Below, in pieces: positions 53,541-61,701 of a DNA stretch of 62,137 nt. How positions within the stretch are numbered: the stretch's first letter is position 1; each line of letters starts with the position of its first letter. Location of the stretch: contig JAAYHD010000014.1 in NCBI GenBank assembly GCA_012735495.1, positions 1 to 62,137 of the forward strand, read 5' to 3'. The notes below the pieces were generated by a model. The model was not told the origin of the DNA, ran no database searches, and worked only from the letters and a program-made list of their open reading frames with translations. The stretch is from Clostridiales bacterium. GTDB lineage: Bacteria > Bacillota > Clostridia > Lachnospirales > Lachnospiraceae. The translations under genes and the position numbers were made by a program.

Positions 53541-54341
53541 TTAATATTCAGGCAGTATCAAGGTGATATCCTTTTGCTTCATCATAGTCTCAAGCTTTTT
53601 GGCCCGTTCACAAGCCATCCGCATGAACTGCTCCGGAGGCAGCGTACTGTAATTGATGCTGTTGACTTCCAGAGCCGCGGCTCCCTTGTATCCTGTCAGT
53701 CCTATCCGTCCCATAGTATCTGCCCAGTTTATAGTACCGTCAAAAGGCAATTTATGCTGATCCTGCATCCCGTCGTTGTCATGCAGGTGCAGGGCCATAA
53801 GCCTGCTGCCGTATCGTGAAATCAAGTCGGTATCAGGAGTATGGCAGATATGGTGTCCGCTGTCATAGCAAAAACCCGCCCTGGGAGAATCCACATTGCT
53901 TAAGACATATTCCAGGTACTCAATTCTGCTTAGATTCTCAAAAGCCACATTTATATTACGGTTCTCAGCCTTATCTATAAGCCTTTTTATCCTGTCAAGG
54001 CCGATTTCGCTGTAAGGAGGCGGGTTGCCGTCAGTTAAATGCAGCACCATGGCAGGTATATCGTATTGCGAGCAGTCGTCAACAAGCCCCAGCAAATAAT
54101 CCATAAAGCCGCTTCCGTCAAGATTGTCCAGCCATAGATTGTTTACTTTATCAAACGGTGCATGGATATTCTCCACATGTAAGCCCAGCTTTCGCACCAA
54201 TTCGGGATTGGACCTGTAATCACCATCTCCCAGATCATCCGCCCACCATAATGAAACCCCGTCAAACCCGGCCTGCTTTATGGTTTTAAAGTACTCCGTC
54301 TTCGGCAGGTCATAGCCGAACCATGCGAATATTGTAACCAT
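53541..54341 (-). CDS. sugar phosphate isomerase/epimerase family (AP-endonuclease-2-like TIM barrel)
   Basis: 266 residues. It has the TIM-barrel pattern of xylose-isomerase-like proteins: GFDGVSLWWAD, HVENIHAPFD (metal-region His), VAFENLS (Glu), FCYDSGHHI (Asp, His), MALHLHDNDG and AALEVN (Glu). These residues could bind one or two divalent metals. Family members act on sugars, inositols or hydroxypyruvate. The neighbour tag might suggest DNA repair, but sequence features fit a sugar epimerase more than Nfo, whose usual zinc motifs I do not see in full. Substrate unknown. Confidence 0.84.
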   Translation of the reverse strand: MVTIFAWFGYDLPKTEYFKTIKQAGFDGVSLWWADDLGDGDYRSNPELVRKLGLHVENIHAPFDKVNNLWLDNLDGSGFMDYLLGLVDDCSQYDIPAMVLHLTDGNPPPYSEIGLDRIKRLIDKAENRNINVAFENLSRIEYLEYVLSNVDSPRAGFCYDSGHHICHTPDTDLISRYGSRLMALHLHDNDGMQDQHKLPFDGTINWADTMGRIGLTGYKGAAALEVNSINYSTLPPEQFMRMACERAKKLETMMKQKDITLILPEY

Positions 54342-54505
54342 ATACTATCACATCCCCCGAGCATCTAATACCAATTTTCTTAATTATATATCTTTATGCG
54401 TGATATTTCCAATGTTATTAGCCACGTGATATAAAGCCGGAAAATAAAAAAGCACCGAAACAACCGGTGCTGTCAGCCTATCTCCAATATTTAATCTTGA
54501 TGTAA
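54342..54505. other. intergenic region before the tRNA cluster end
   Basis: 164 bp of AT-rich sequence that includes the tRNA operon terminator at 54445-54471 and otherwise no feature I can support. Confidence 0.4.
54445..54471 (-). terminator. terminator of the seven-gene tRNA operon
   Basis: Arms AGCACCG and CGGTGCT (54451-54471) around a 7-nt loop, followed on the minus strand by TTTTTTATTTTC. Confidence 0.88.
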
Positions 54506-54585
54506 TGCGGATGAAGGGACTCGAACCCCCACGGTCGCCCACCAGATCCTAAGGCTGGCGCGGCTGCCAATTCCGCCACATCCGC
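54506..54585 (-). tRNA. tRNA-Leu (anticodon TAG)
   Basis: An 80-nt class II tRNA. The acceptor GCGGATG pairs with CATCCGC, the anticodon loop is CTTAGGA, and the discriminator is A. The anticodon stem CCAGC/TCTGG has a C-U mismatch at pair 31-39, otherwise standard. The variable arm is short. It is last in a seven-tRNA operon. Confidence 0.92.
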
Positions 54586-54597
54586 AGCAAAATTCAG

Positions 54598-54670
54598 TGA
54601 GACATCCGGGACTCGAACCCGGGACACCTTGATTAAAAGTCAAGTGCTCTACCGCCTGAGCTAATATCCC
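54598..54670 (-). tRNA. tRNA-Lys (anticodon TTT)
   Basis: 73 nt. The acceptor GGGATAT pairs with ATGTCTC including two G-U pairs, the anticodon stem TTGA region encloses loop CTTTTAA, the T-loop is GTTCGAGTC, and the discriminator is A. Confidence 0.95.
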
Positions 54671-54684
54671 AGAAAAACGAAGAG

Positions 54685-54756
54685 CTGGGCTAGGTGGATT
54701 CGAACCACCGAATGCAGGAGTCAAAGTCCTGTGCCTTACCGCTTGGCGATAGCCCA
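54685..54756 (-). tRNA. tRNA-Gln (anticodon TTG)
   Basis: 72 nt, anticodon loop CTTTGAC. It shares acceptor and D-arm with the tRNA-Gln(CTG) at 12232-12303, differing mainly in the anticodon arm and T-stem. Confidence 0.95.
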
Positions 54757-54764
54757 TTAAAAAG

Positions 54765-54839
54765 GGTGGGTAAAGGGATTCGAACCCTTGACCTCCAGAG
54801 CCACAATCTGGCGCGCTAACCAGCTACGCTATACCCACC
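54765..54839 (-). tRNA. tRNA-His (anticodon GTG)
   Basis: 75 nt including the extra 5' G(-1) that pairs with discriminator C73, the identity element for HisRS. Anticodon loop ATTGTGG. Confidence 0.95.
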
Positions 54840-54882
54840 ATGTAAAATCACAATTATATTCAATTTTCCTATAATACAAAAA

Positions 54883-54956
54883 CGTGCCAGGAGGGATTCG
54901 AACCCCCGACACATGGCTTAGAAGGCCATTGCTCTATCCAGCTGAGCTACTAGCAC
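54883..54956 (-). tRNA. tRNA-Arg (anticodon TCT)
   Basis: 74 nt. The anticodon stem ATGGC/GCCAT encloses loop CTTCTAA, the acceptor is GTGCTAG/CTGGCAC, and the discriminator is G. It reads AGA/AGG codons, commonly used in this genome. Confidence 0.95.
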
Positions 54957-54979
54957 ATATGGTAAGTTCCCACATAACA

Positions 54980-55050
54980 AGCGGGTGATGGGAATCGAAC
55001 CCACGTATCTAGCTTGGAAGGCTAGTGTTCTACCATTGAACTACACCCGC
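54980..55050 (-). tRNA. tRNA-Gly (anticodon TCC)
   Basis: 71 nt. The anticodon stem CTAGC/GCTAG encloses loop CTTCCAA, the acceptor is GCGGGTG/CACCCGC, and the discriminator is T. Confidence 0.95.
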
Positions 55051-55104
55051 ATAGTATATCCTGTTATTTATTTTAATTGGGATACAAGCATCGCAAAATA
55101 CTAA

Positions 55105-55180
<76 letters not shown>

Positions 55181-55275
55181 ATTGACCGGCTTATTGGCTT
55201 CCGATGACATGTCAGCGTACCAAATATTACGCATTTTCAAGGCTTTAGCTCACTCCAAGCCGTGACGCAAGACTT

Positions 55276-55304
55276 ATTATATAATAGCATTTTCATGTTG
55301 TCAA
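55276..55304 (-). promoter_or_regulatory. consensus sigma-A promoter of the tRNA operon
   Basis: On the minus strand, perfect -35 TTGACA (55299-55304), 17-bp spacer and perfect -10 TATAAT (55276-55281). It is the strongest promoter match in the window, as expected for stable RNA. Confidence 0.92.
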
Positions 55305-55327
55305 CATCTTTTTCTATCTTTTCGTCC

Positions 55328-55813
55328 CTACTCACCGCATAGATTTAATGTAAAATGAGCCATTCCTTCCCTGTCAATCTCCATAATAATAAAGCTGGGA
55401 ACCCTTCCTCTCTGCCGTGGATAAGCTATGCTTCCCGGGTTAATTGCCCATATGTCGCCCTTTAAATCTATCATCGGGACATGGGTATGTCCGAACATTG
55501 CAATATTCGCGTTCCTGGCCCTTGCAGCTTCCTTTAGGGGATGTATGCTGAAATATACTCCGTATCTGTGGCCGTGAGTTAAAAAAACGGTATAATTCCC
55601 GATTGAAAGCAGCTTCTCCCTGGGCCATCCGCTTAAAAAATCGTTATTTCCTGAAACCATCTCCACGGGGCAGTCCACAAGGGACCGGATATACTCCTCA
55701 GTTCCTCCGAAATCACCAAGGTGAATCATCATGTCAAAGGGCTTAACCCTTCGTATTGTCTGGTATAAATACTTATCCATTCCATGGGAATCACTTACTA
55801 TTAGAATCCTCAT
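55328..55813 (-). CDS. YfcE/MJ0936-type metallophosphoesterase
   Basis: 161 residues starting MRILIVSDSHG. Metal-binding motifs of the calcineurin-like fold are all present: DSHG, HLGDFGG, SGNND, THGHRYG and GHTHVP. Family members hydrolyse phosphodiesters such as bis-p-nitrophenyl phosphate; the physiological substrate is unclear. Start ATG at 55813 has GGGAGG upstream. Its first 23 bases overlap the end of rdgB, a frequent pairing in Clostridia that implies coupled translation. Confidence 0.93.
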   Translation of the reverse strand: MRILIVSDSHGMDKYLYQTIRRVKPFDMMIHLGDFGGTEEYIRSLVDCPVEMVSGNNDFLSGWPREKLLSIGNYTVFLTHGHRYGVYFSIHPLKEAARARNANIAMFGHTHVPMIDLKGDIWAINPGSIAYPRQRGRVPSFIIMEIDREGMAHFTLNLCGE

Positions 55814-56435
55814 GCTTCGCCTCCCGGCTTTTCCTTTGCGCCATATGCTCAAGCAGTACTTCCTTAATGGCCTCCAATGCTTTCGCGCGGTGGCTTATTT
55901 TATTCTTCAGATCAGACGTAGGCATCTCTGCCGTAGTACAATTATATTCCGGCACATAAAAAATCGGATCATAACCAAACCCATTGGTGCCTCTAATTTC
56001 TTTTGAAATATACCCTTCCAGCACGCCTTTTCTCGTGACAGTCCTTCCATCAGGAAAGGAACATGCTATGACACATACGAATCTTGCGCTTCTTTTTTCG
56101 CCTTCCACATCCTTAAGCTGATCCAGGATATACTTGTTCTTTACCGAATATGGCGTCTTCTCCCCCAGAAAACGGGATGAATATACACCCGGCGCCTTAT
56201 TAAGATAATCCACTTCAAGCCCCGAATCGTCCGCCAGAACAACTTCGCCCGTCATCCTGCATACGGTTTCCGCTTTTATGATAGCGTTCTCCTCGAAGGT
56301 TTCGCCATCCTCCTTTATATCAATATCAATTCCCGCATCCTTTAGGGATAACAGCTCGATATCCATTCCATCCAGTATGTCCCTGATCTCATTCATTTTT
56401 CCTTCATTATTGGTCGCAAATATAATCCTCATCAT
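55791..56435 (-). CDS. rdgB: XTP/dITP diphosphatase (non-canonical purine NTP pyrophosphatase)
   Basis: 214 residues of the RdgB/HAM1 family, which hydrolyses dITP, XTP and ITP to monophosphates and keeps them out of DNA and RNA. IIFATNNEGKMNEIRDIL is the phosphate-binding N-terminus. ADDSGLEVDYLNKAPGVYSSRF holds the catalytic Asp, and GTNGFGYDPIFYVPE and KNKISHRAKAL are further signatures. The C-terminus is extended and charged (QRKSREAKHEDSNSK). It overlaps the metallophosphoesterase start by 23 bases. Confidence 0.96.
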   Translation of the reverse strand: MMRIIFATNNEGKMNEIRDILDGMDIELLSLKDAGIDIDIKEDGETFEENAIIKAETVCRMTGEVVLADDSGLEVDYLNKAPGVYSSRFLGEKTPYSVKNKYILDQLKDVEGEKRSARFVCVIACSFPDGRTVTRKGVLEGYISKEIRGTNGFGYDPIFYVPEYNCTTAEMPTSDLKNKISHRAKALEAIKEVLLEHMAQRKSREAKHEDSNSK

Positions 56436-56459
56436 ATAATGTCTCCGCAGCCAGATTCT

Positions 56460-57743
56460 TTATTCCTGGTTCATAAACTCGCTGTAAGCCCGCATTATGC
56501 CGTTATAAATCCCCAGCGCCGCCGCCTCCTGCCCTTCCTTGGTCTTCAGATACTCCAGGTCGCCGCTGTTGGTAATATATCCGGCTTCCACAAGAACCGC
56601 AGGCACCACCGCATGATGGAGTATCAGGACATCATCGTCCTTCATCCTGACGATGCCTTTATTTTTCAGTGTTGTGACCTTTGCAATCTCTTCGCTGAAC
56701 AGCTCGGCTAAATCCTTTGAAGCTATACCCTTGTGCGTATAGTCGTAATACAGTATCTCCGTACCGTTTTTCCTGGTATTGTCCCCACCGGAATTGCAGT
56801 GGATGCTTATGAAGAAATCACAATCCACATCATTTGCCAGGTCCACCCTCGGCCTTAAATATACCTTATTATCCTGAATCCTTGTATAATATACCTTTAT
56901 ATTCTCCTTATCAAGAAGCTCCTTCAGCGCCAGGATAATGCCTAAGTTCAGGTTCTTCTCGTATATCCGGCCATCCTTGGAAACAGCGCCCGAATCCAAT
57001 CCGCCATGCCCCGCATCAATAACCAGAATCCTGTCATACACTTCCCTGGGCCTTTTTAAATCTATATAGTAGTAATACTCATCTTCATAAACAATATGCG
57101 CATATACATGGTTCAGCTGAAGGGTTATTTCATGGGTGCTGTATCCGAAATCATCCGTTTTGCTTGATATTTCGATACCGTTAACGGGGTCATTTCCATA
57201 ATCTTTTGTTACGACCGGTATATAGCCGCCGTCCTCCACAACCAGGGTTACCCTCTGCGTGTGCTTGGGCTCCCCGACAAAAATTTCATCGGCGTTTGCT
57301 CTTCCGATATGGCCAACGTCCGGTTTTTCCAGCATAAAGCCTGACATAACCAGCTTAAGCTGCTTGTTTATGTATATATCCTCCACTTGAAGCTGGAGGT
57401 TTTCTCCCTCAGGCTTTTTAATAACCAGGTATGTATCCCCCATCTGAGCCATAATGTCATCGTTGATACCTGTTGTCGCGTTTAAAAAAATGGGATTGAT
57501 TACCGAATCTTCATCATTGTCCGCAGATATTATCTCTTCCGGGATGTTTGCTGCGGTTCCATCCGAAAGATCCATCTCCCGGACCGAATCTTCATTGCCC
57601 ATTCCCGTGCCAAAAGCCGTATCATCGGTGCTTGCCGAAATAGCTATGCCGTTATACTGCCTGATAAAAATCGACAGCACAATAACGCCCAGCATTAACG
57701 CTACGCTCTGAAAAGCCGCTTTTTTTAACAAGGTTTTGTCCAA
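56460..57743 (-). CDS. N-acetylmuramoyl-L-alanine amidase (Amidase_3)
   Basis: 427 residues from a TTG start at 57743 (GGAGG seven bases upstream). An N-terminal signal anchor (about residues 15-30: SVALMLGVIVLSIFI) is followed by an acidic linker and a domain of about 100 residues that may be an AMIN-like or unknown beta domain. The C-terminal Amidase_3 fold has zinc and catalytic motifs IDAGHGGLDSGA, HCNSGG and VLVEAGYITN. It cleaves the lactyl-Ala bond of peptidoglycan; a role in sporulation or division is plausible. It is divergent from a lipase-like gene. Confidence 0.9.
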   Translation of the reverse strand: MDKTLLKKAAFQSVALMLGVIVLSIFIRQYNGIAISASTDDTAFGTGMGNEDSVREMDLSDGTAANIPEEIISADNDEDSVINPIFLNATTGINDDIMAQMGDTYLVIKKPEGENLQLQVEDIYINKQLKLVMSGFMLEKPDVGHIGRANADEIFVGEPKHTQRVTLVVEDGGYIPVVTKDYGNDPVNGIEISSKTDDFGYSTHEITLQLNHVYAHIVYEDEYYYYIDLKRPREVYDRILVIDAGHGGLDSGAVSKDGRIYEKNLNLGIILALKELLDKENIKVYYTRIQDNKVYLRPRVDLANDVDCDFFISIHCNSGGDNTRKNGTEILYYDYTHKGIASKDLAELFSEEIAKVTTLKNKGIVRMKDDDVLILHHAVVPAVLVEAGYITNSGDLEYLKTKEGQEAAALGIYNGIMRAYSEFMNQE

Positions 57744-57813
57744 GCCGCTCCCTCCCGGACTAACAGGAATAAAAATGAAGATTCTGTCTAAATATATCAT
57801 GAATCATATGAAA

Positions 57814-57842
57814 ATTATATATGAATTTTAAATAATAAACAA
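57814..57842 (-). promoter_or_regulatory. sigma-A promoter of the amidase gene
   Basis: On the minus strand, -35 TTGTTT (57837-57842), 17-bp spacer, -10 TATAAT (57814-57819), about 70 bases upstream of the TTG start. Confidence 0.7.
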
Positions 57843-57874
57843 TATCCCCTTTATTTTTTTGTTTTCGTTACGCA

Positions 57875-57903
57875 TTGCATTTTGAAAACAAAATTTATAT
57901 AAT
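57875..57903 (+). promoter_or_regulatory. sigma-A promoter of the alpha/beta hydrolase gene
   Basis: -35 TTGCAT (57875-57880), 17-bp spacer, -10 TATAAT (57898-57903). It is divergent from the amidase promoter; the two -35 boxes are only 32 bases apart. Confidence 0.78.
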
Positions 57904-57976
57904 AAAATTGTATCTTGTCCACATTAATTGTAAAATGGACTGTATTACATTCGATAAACGGATAGGGGATAATGCC

Positions 57977-58909
57977 ATGGGATCTGACAACTTCATAACA
58001 ATCAAGCATAAGGACGGATATGCTACAAAACTGACATATTTGAGCTGTCTGAAGAAGCCCAAGGCCAGCATACTTATATTGCATGGCATGGCGGAGCATC
58101 AGAAAAGATATGAGCACTTTGCCAAATACCTGGTCGACCAGGGTTATGACGTATATCTTTACGATCACCGGGGACACGGCACGGACAAGAAGCTGAGCGA
58201 GCTTGGTTTTTTTGCATATCATAAGGGATATCAGCTTGTAGTTAACGATGCCGTTGACGTCAGTCAATATATTGAAAAAAACAACAGAAGCAATAAATTC
58301 TTCCTGTTCGGACACAGCATGGGTTCACTGATTGCCCGCAATGTAATACAATCTTATGACAATTATAATGGAGTAATACTGTGCGGAACCGCTTATCCTC
58401 CAAAAATAATGCTTTATCCGGGATTATTCATTACATCTCTTGTTAAAAAGATAAGAGGACCCAAGTATGTTTCCCCGTTCCTTAAAGAGCTGCTGTTCGG
58501 CAGCAGCAAGTATACCCATTTCTCCGAGCGGACCGTTTTTGACTGGCTGACAAGAAGCCATCCCGTGGTAGGAGCCTACATCCATGACCCTTACTGCGGA
58601 TATGTATGTACCGCATCCTTCTACCATGACTTGTTAAAGATTACATCCATAGCCGCCAATAAAAAGCTTATTAAAAATACAAAAGCCGACCTTCCCATGT
58701 TCATCATCAGCGGCGAAAGGGACCCTGTCGGCGGTTTCGGCAAGGATATCAAGCGCCTTCTTTCCTTATATAAGAAGCTTGGCTTTACAAATGTTGCCTA
58801 TAAATTGTACCCTGACTGCAGGCATGAGCTTCTGAATGAGCTCAACAATGATGAGGTATATTCCGACATCAACCATTGGCTGCAGAAAATAATCCAATCC
58901 AATAAGTGA
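57977..58909 (+). CDS. alpha/beta hydrolase, monoacylglycerol-lipase-like
   Basis: 310 residues of the Hydrolase_4 type. The nucleophile elbow is FGHSMGSLIARN. The oxyanion segment LILHGMAEHQKRYEHFA, the acid residue region SGERDPVGGFG, and the His in YPDCRHELLNE complete the triad. Family members act on monoacylglycerols or lysophospholipids; no signal peptide is seen, so it is cytosolic. I set the start at ATG 57977, preceded by AGGGGAT; an upstream ATG at 57935 lacks a site, and one at 57875 would lie in the promoter. Confidence 0.9.
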   Translation: MGSDNFITIKHKDGYATKLTYLSCLKKPKASILILHGMAEHQKRYEHFAKYLVDQGYDVYLYDHRGHGTDKKLSELGFFAYHKGYQLVVNDAVDVSQYIEKNNRSNKFFLFGHSMGSLIARNVIQSYDNYNGVILCGTAYPPKIMLYPGLFITSLVKKIRGPKYVSPFLKELLFGSSKYTHFSERTVFDWLTRSHPVVGAYIHDPYCGYVCTASFYHDLLKITSIAANKKLIKNTKADLPMFIISGERDPVGGFGKDIKRLLSLYKKLGFTNVAYKLYPDCRHELLNELNNDEVYSDINHWLQKIIQSNK

Positions 58910-58914
58910 CGCCA

Positions 58915-60057
58915 TTATGCCTTAGGGGGCTTTGGCCCGATATATTGATACAAATAAGTTTTCATCATGCCGTTATATATTTTTCTGTTTTTATCGGCCT
59001 TCCGGCCGATATATTTTTCCGAATCCGCATAAGCCGTTATTATATAGCAGGACCATGTATCAAGCGCTTTGTATACTCTCCCGATTTCAGCATAAAGCTT
59101 CGGGAGATTTTTTTGCTCCTCAATCCTCTCTCCATAAGGGGGATTGGTAATAATAAACCCGTATTTCTTGCTGCTTTTAAGCTCCGATACCGGTCTTTGC
59201 TGGAAATGAATCAAATGGCCGACGCCTGCCAGGTTCGCATTCTGCCTTGCGGCCTTAATAATTTCCCCGTCAATATCGTATCCCTGGATGTCCATCTTTA
59301 CATCATTAAGCATGATGTCATTTGCCTCATCCCTGGCCTTTTTCCAGGCATCCCTTGGAATAAGATTATTCCATGTCTCGGCCAGGAAGCTTCTTTTTAT
59401 ACCCGGTGCTATTCTCGCTCCTATTAATGCAGCCTCTATGGGAATGGTGCCGCTTCCGCAGAATGGATCGATGAGTGTCCGATCCTTGTTCCACGGGGTA
59501 AGCATGATCATGGCGGCAGCCAATGTTTCGGTTATCGGGGCTTTTGCGGTCAATTTCCTGTATCCTCTGCGGTGCAGGGATTCGCCCGATGTATCCAAGC
59601 CGATTGTAACAACATCCTTTAATATGGATACACGAAGAGGATAGGCGCTGCCGCTCTCCTCAAACCACTCAACCTTATATACGGACTTCATCCTTTCAAC
59701 TATTGCCTTCTTCATTATGGACTGTATGTCCGAGGGACTGAAAAGCTTTGAACTTACGGAGTTGGCTTTTGCAATCCAGAACTTGCCGTCCTTCGGAATG
59801 TACTGTTCCCATGGAATGGCCTTAGTTTTTTCAAAAAGCTCATCAAAAGTTTCGGCTGTAAATGACGCAATTTTTATCATAACACGTTCCGTTGTCCTAA
59901 GAAACATGTTGGCTCTTGCGCATGCCAAAATATCACCGTAAAAACATACTTTTCCATTATCAACATTTGATATTTCATATCCCAGGTCGGTTATTTCCCT
60001 TTTCAGAACCGCCTCCATACCGAAATGGCAAGGCGCTATATACTCGTATCTGCTCAT
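58915..60057 (-). CDS. class I SAM-dependent rRNA methyltransferase (RlmL/YpsC-type, THUMP domain)
   Basis: 380 residues. An N-terminal ferredoxin-like/THUMP RNA-binding region (about 1-160) precedes a Rossmann methyltransferase with LIDPFCGSGTIPIEAA (motif I), NLAGVGHLIHF and the catalytic NPPYGERIEEQ. It is expected to N2-methylate a guanine in 23S rRNA, as E. coli RlmL does at G2445, though it lacks the second (RlmK) methyltransferase domain of that fusion. Start ATG follows GGGAGAA. It is convergent with the lipase-like gene, with only 5 bases between stops. Confidence 0.93.
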   Translation of the reverse strand: MSRYEYIAPCHFGMEAVLKREITDLGYEISNVDNGKVCFYGDILACARANMFLRTTERVMIKIASFTAETFDELFEKTKAIPWEQYIPKDGKFWIAKANSVSSKLFSPSDIQSIMKKAIVERMKSVYKVEWFEESGSAYPLRVSILKDVVTIGLDTSGESLHRRGYRKLTAKAPITETLAAAMIMLTPWNKDRTLIDPFCGSGTIPIEAALIGARIAPGIKRSFLAETWNNLIPRDAWKKARDEANDIMLNDVKMDIQGYDIDGEIIKAARQNANLAGVGHLIHFQQRPVSELKSSKKYGFIITNPPYGERIEEQKNLPKLYAEIGRVYKALDTWSCYIITAYADSEKYIGRKADKNRKIYNGMMKTYLYQYIGPKPPKA

Positions 60058-60118
60058 TGATTTCTCCCAAAATTTTTTATTTCGTATATCAGCATTTTAA
60101 TTCTATTTAGTATTCCGG

Positions 60119-60415
60119 TCAACGGGATAATTGATACGCCTGATAACCCCCATGCAAATTTTTTATCTGGTACCCATATTTCATCAAATCCCTTGCCGCC
60201 ATCAGGCTTATATGTCCCCTGTCGCAGTAAAGGATTATAATTGCATTTTTTCTTATCCTGTACCTTTCTCTTTCCAGGCTTTCGTATGGTATATTTATTG
60301 CTGTGGGAATATGTCCCTTTCTAAAATCCTCAGGGCTTCTAAGATCTATAATCAATACATGGGAGCGTCCGATATAATTCATAACGTCCCTTGGTTTAAT
60401 CGTTTCAAAAGACAT
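60119..60415 (-). CDS. single-domain rhodanese-like protein
   Basis: 98 residues. The active-site loop LYCDRGHISL holds the sulfur-accepting Cys. DLRSPEDFRKGHIPTAINIPY is the standard rhodanese motif, and LHGGYQAY the C-terminal one. It is a small cytosolic sulfurtransferase, or a sulfide-carrier protein, with unknown partner. It lies 61 bases upstream of the methyltransferase on the same strand and follows an AAGGATGTAAGAGGG-type ribosome site. Confidence 0.93.
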   Translation of the reverse strand: MSFETIKPRDVMNYIGRSHVLIIDLRSPEDFRKGHIPTAINIPYESLERERYRIRKNAIIILYCDRGHISLMAARDLMKYGYQIKNLHGGYQAYQLSR

Positions 60416-60510
60416 ACCCTCTTACATCCTTTCATAATACGGCATATAACAATAATAGGTCTCTCAATATATATTATATTCCGACAAAATTATTTTGATA
60501 TTGCCCAGAA

Positions 60511-60538
60511 AAATAAGGCAGGCCAAATGGCCTGCCTT
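60511..60538 (-). terminator. terminator of the Asn-rich small protein gene
   Basis: Perfect 10-bp arms AAGGCAGGCC and GGCCTGCCTT (60515-60538) with a 4-nt loop, followed on the minus strand by ATTTTTC. Confidence 0.88.
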
Positions 60539-60556
60539 AGAAAATAAAGCCCTTAA

Positions 60557-60784
60557 TTAGTAATCGTTGCCAAAGTCGTCAATATCCCTGAACCTGTTTG
60601 TGTTGGTATTTGCATTTCTGGCATTATTGCATCTTGTGGTGTCCCTAACGGTGTTTTTGTCCGTATTTCTGTTGGTGTTTGTATTGTTTGTGTTAGTGCC
60701 GGTGGTGGTATTGTTCGCATTCCTGTTATTGGCATTTCTTGCATTTGATGACTGGTTGTTGTTATTTCTGTTATTGTTACTCAT
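60557..60784 (-). CDS. asparagine-rich small protein, unknown function
   Basis: 75 residues from ATG at 60784 with GGAGG seven bases upstream. About 28 residues are Asn, with many Thr and Arg; NARNAN repeats occur at both ends, followed by an acidic tail FRDIDDFGNDY. There is one Cys and no hydrophobic segment. Its own ribosome site and strong terminator indicate a real gene. The composition resembles some spore-coat or other unstructured, glycan- or nucleic-acid-binding small proteins of Clostridia, but no family is recognised. It is not a low-complexity artefact of tRNA or repeats. Confidence 0.75.
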   Translation of the reverse strand: MSNNNRNNNNQSSNARNANNRNANNTTTGTNTNNTNTNRNTDKNTVRDTTRCNNARNANTNTNRFRDIDDFGNDY

Positions 60785-61089
60785 AAATGGCCTCCTAATC
60801 AAAAGTGTAGATTGATATTGCATGATTATTATTTGTTGATTTTATAGAAATATTCATCATAAATTTTTGCTGTTAAATTTTCACAAATTGTTCTTAAAAT
60901 TTAAACAATTTTCGTCTTGCATTATAATATCTTTTATAATATAATAAATAAGAGCTCAGATGATACTATTCTGAGCTCTTATAACCCCTTATTAATTATT
61001 TATACTCCCCTCATCGGAACGACCGCCTGGCTCCCCCTGGCGGTCGTTTCCATTGTTATGTTTAATTTTCAACGTTTCTTATCACTTTT
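60785..61089. other. 305-bp AT-rich region with two hairpins
   Basis: No coding frame is supported. It includes a 13-bp-arm hairpin ATAAGAGCTCAGA/TCTGAGCTCTTAT (60948-60982), followed on the minus strand by TTTATTATATT and so a likely terminator of the DUF1700-like gene. It also includes a 10-bp-arm hairpin AACGACCGCC/GGCGGTCGTT (61018-61048) with no T-run after it. Confidence 0.6.
60948..60982 (-). terminator. probable terminator of the DUF1700-like gene
   Basis: Perfect 13-bp arms with a 9-nt loop and a U-rich tail on the minus strand, about 108 bases after the stop. A second hairpin (61018-61048) lies between. Confidence 0.7.
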
Positions 61090-61554
61090 TTAATCACGTC
61101 TACGAAACATGACCCACAATAAGCCAACTAAAACAATCGGAATAAAGAAAGTATAAAGAAGCCTTAATACGATCCATCCTATTCTGATAATCATGCTGAG
61201 TATAGTTAAAAACAACAAGGCTAAAATCACTGCATGATACCATCTCAGACGGAATATTCTGCCGTAAGGCCTTTTATAATGATGCCCTTCATAATTATCA
61301 TTAAATTCTTCGCTGCCATAATTGCGGTAATCTTTTTTATAGCCCGTTTCACCTTCCGATATTTTTTCGGTATCGATAATGGTCTTTGCTATGAGTCTCG
61401 GATCTCCTATCTCTTTAATGACCTCCTCTTCGCTTTTGCCGGGCTGTGAACTGATATATTCGCTGTAAAAGATCATGCTTTGCTCTATTGTGTTTTGATC
61501 CACCTCACCCTCCAGGGCCTGCTTCAGCAAGTCCAGGAATTCTTTTTTCTTCAT
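61090..61554 (-). CDS. DUF1700/HAAS-domain membrane protein
   Basis: 154 residues. The N-terminal HAAS-like domain (about 1-65: MKKKEFLDLLKQALEG, IEQSMIFYSEYIS, GKSEEEVIKEIGDPRLIAKTI) is followed by a Tyr/Arg/Asn-rich linker and two membrane helices (WYHAVILALLFLTILSMII and the segment after it). Proteins of this type often partner with PadR regulators or with LiaF/DUF4097-like proteins; neither is adjacent here. Start ATG follows GGAGG. Confidence 0.85.
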   Translation of the reverse strand: MKKKEFLDLLKQALEGEVDQNTIEQSMIFYSEYISSQPGKSEEEVIKEIGDPRLIAKTIIDTEKISEGETGYKKDYRNYGSEEFNDNYEGHHYKRPYGRIFRLRWYHAVILALLFLTILSMIIRIGWIVLRLLYTFFIPIVLVGLLWVMFRRRD

Positions 61555-61701
61555 TGCATCCTCCGTTCATGGCCATATATGTTTCGCCGTTATACCGCAT
61601 TACCAATCACTTATACGGGTCCAACTCAAGACCTCGTGCCTTATTTTAACATATATAAATACACGGGTAAATTAAGAATCGATTAAATTTTTATTTATCA
61701 A

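Noticed and set aside
54491-54757. 88-codon reading frame across the first tRNA genes
   Set aside because: It runs through tRNA-Leu, tRNA-Lys and tRNA-Gln sequences; these fold as proper cloverleaves, and the frame has no ribosome site.
57851-58315. 154-codon frame opposite the alpha/beta hydrolase gene
   Set aside because: It is a shadow of the hydrolase codons, with no ribosome site and no recognisable protein features.
60557-60823. CRISPR or tandem-repeat array in the Asn-rich region
   Set aside because: The repetition comes from AAC/AAT codons within one frame; there are no regular spacers or unit lengths.
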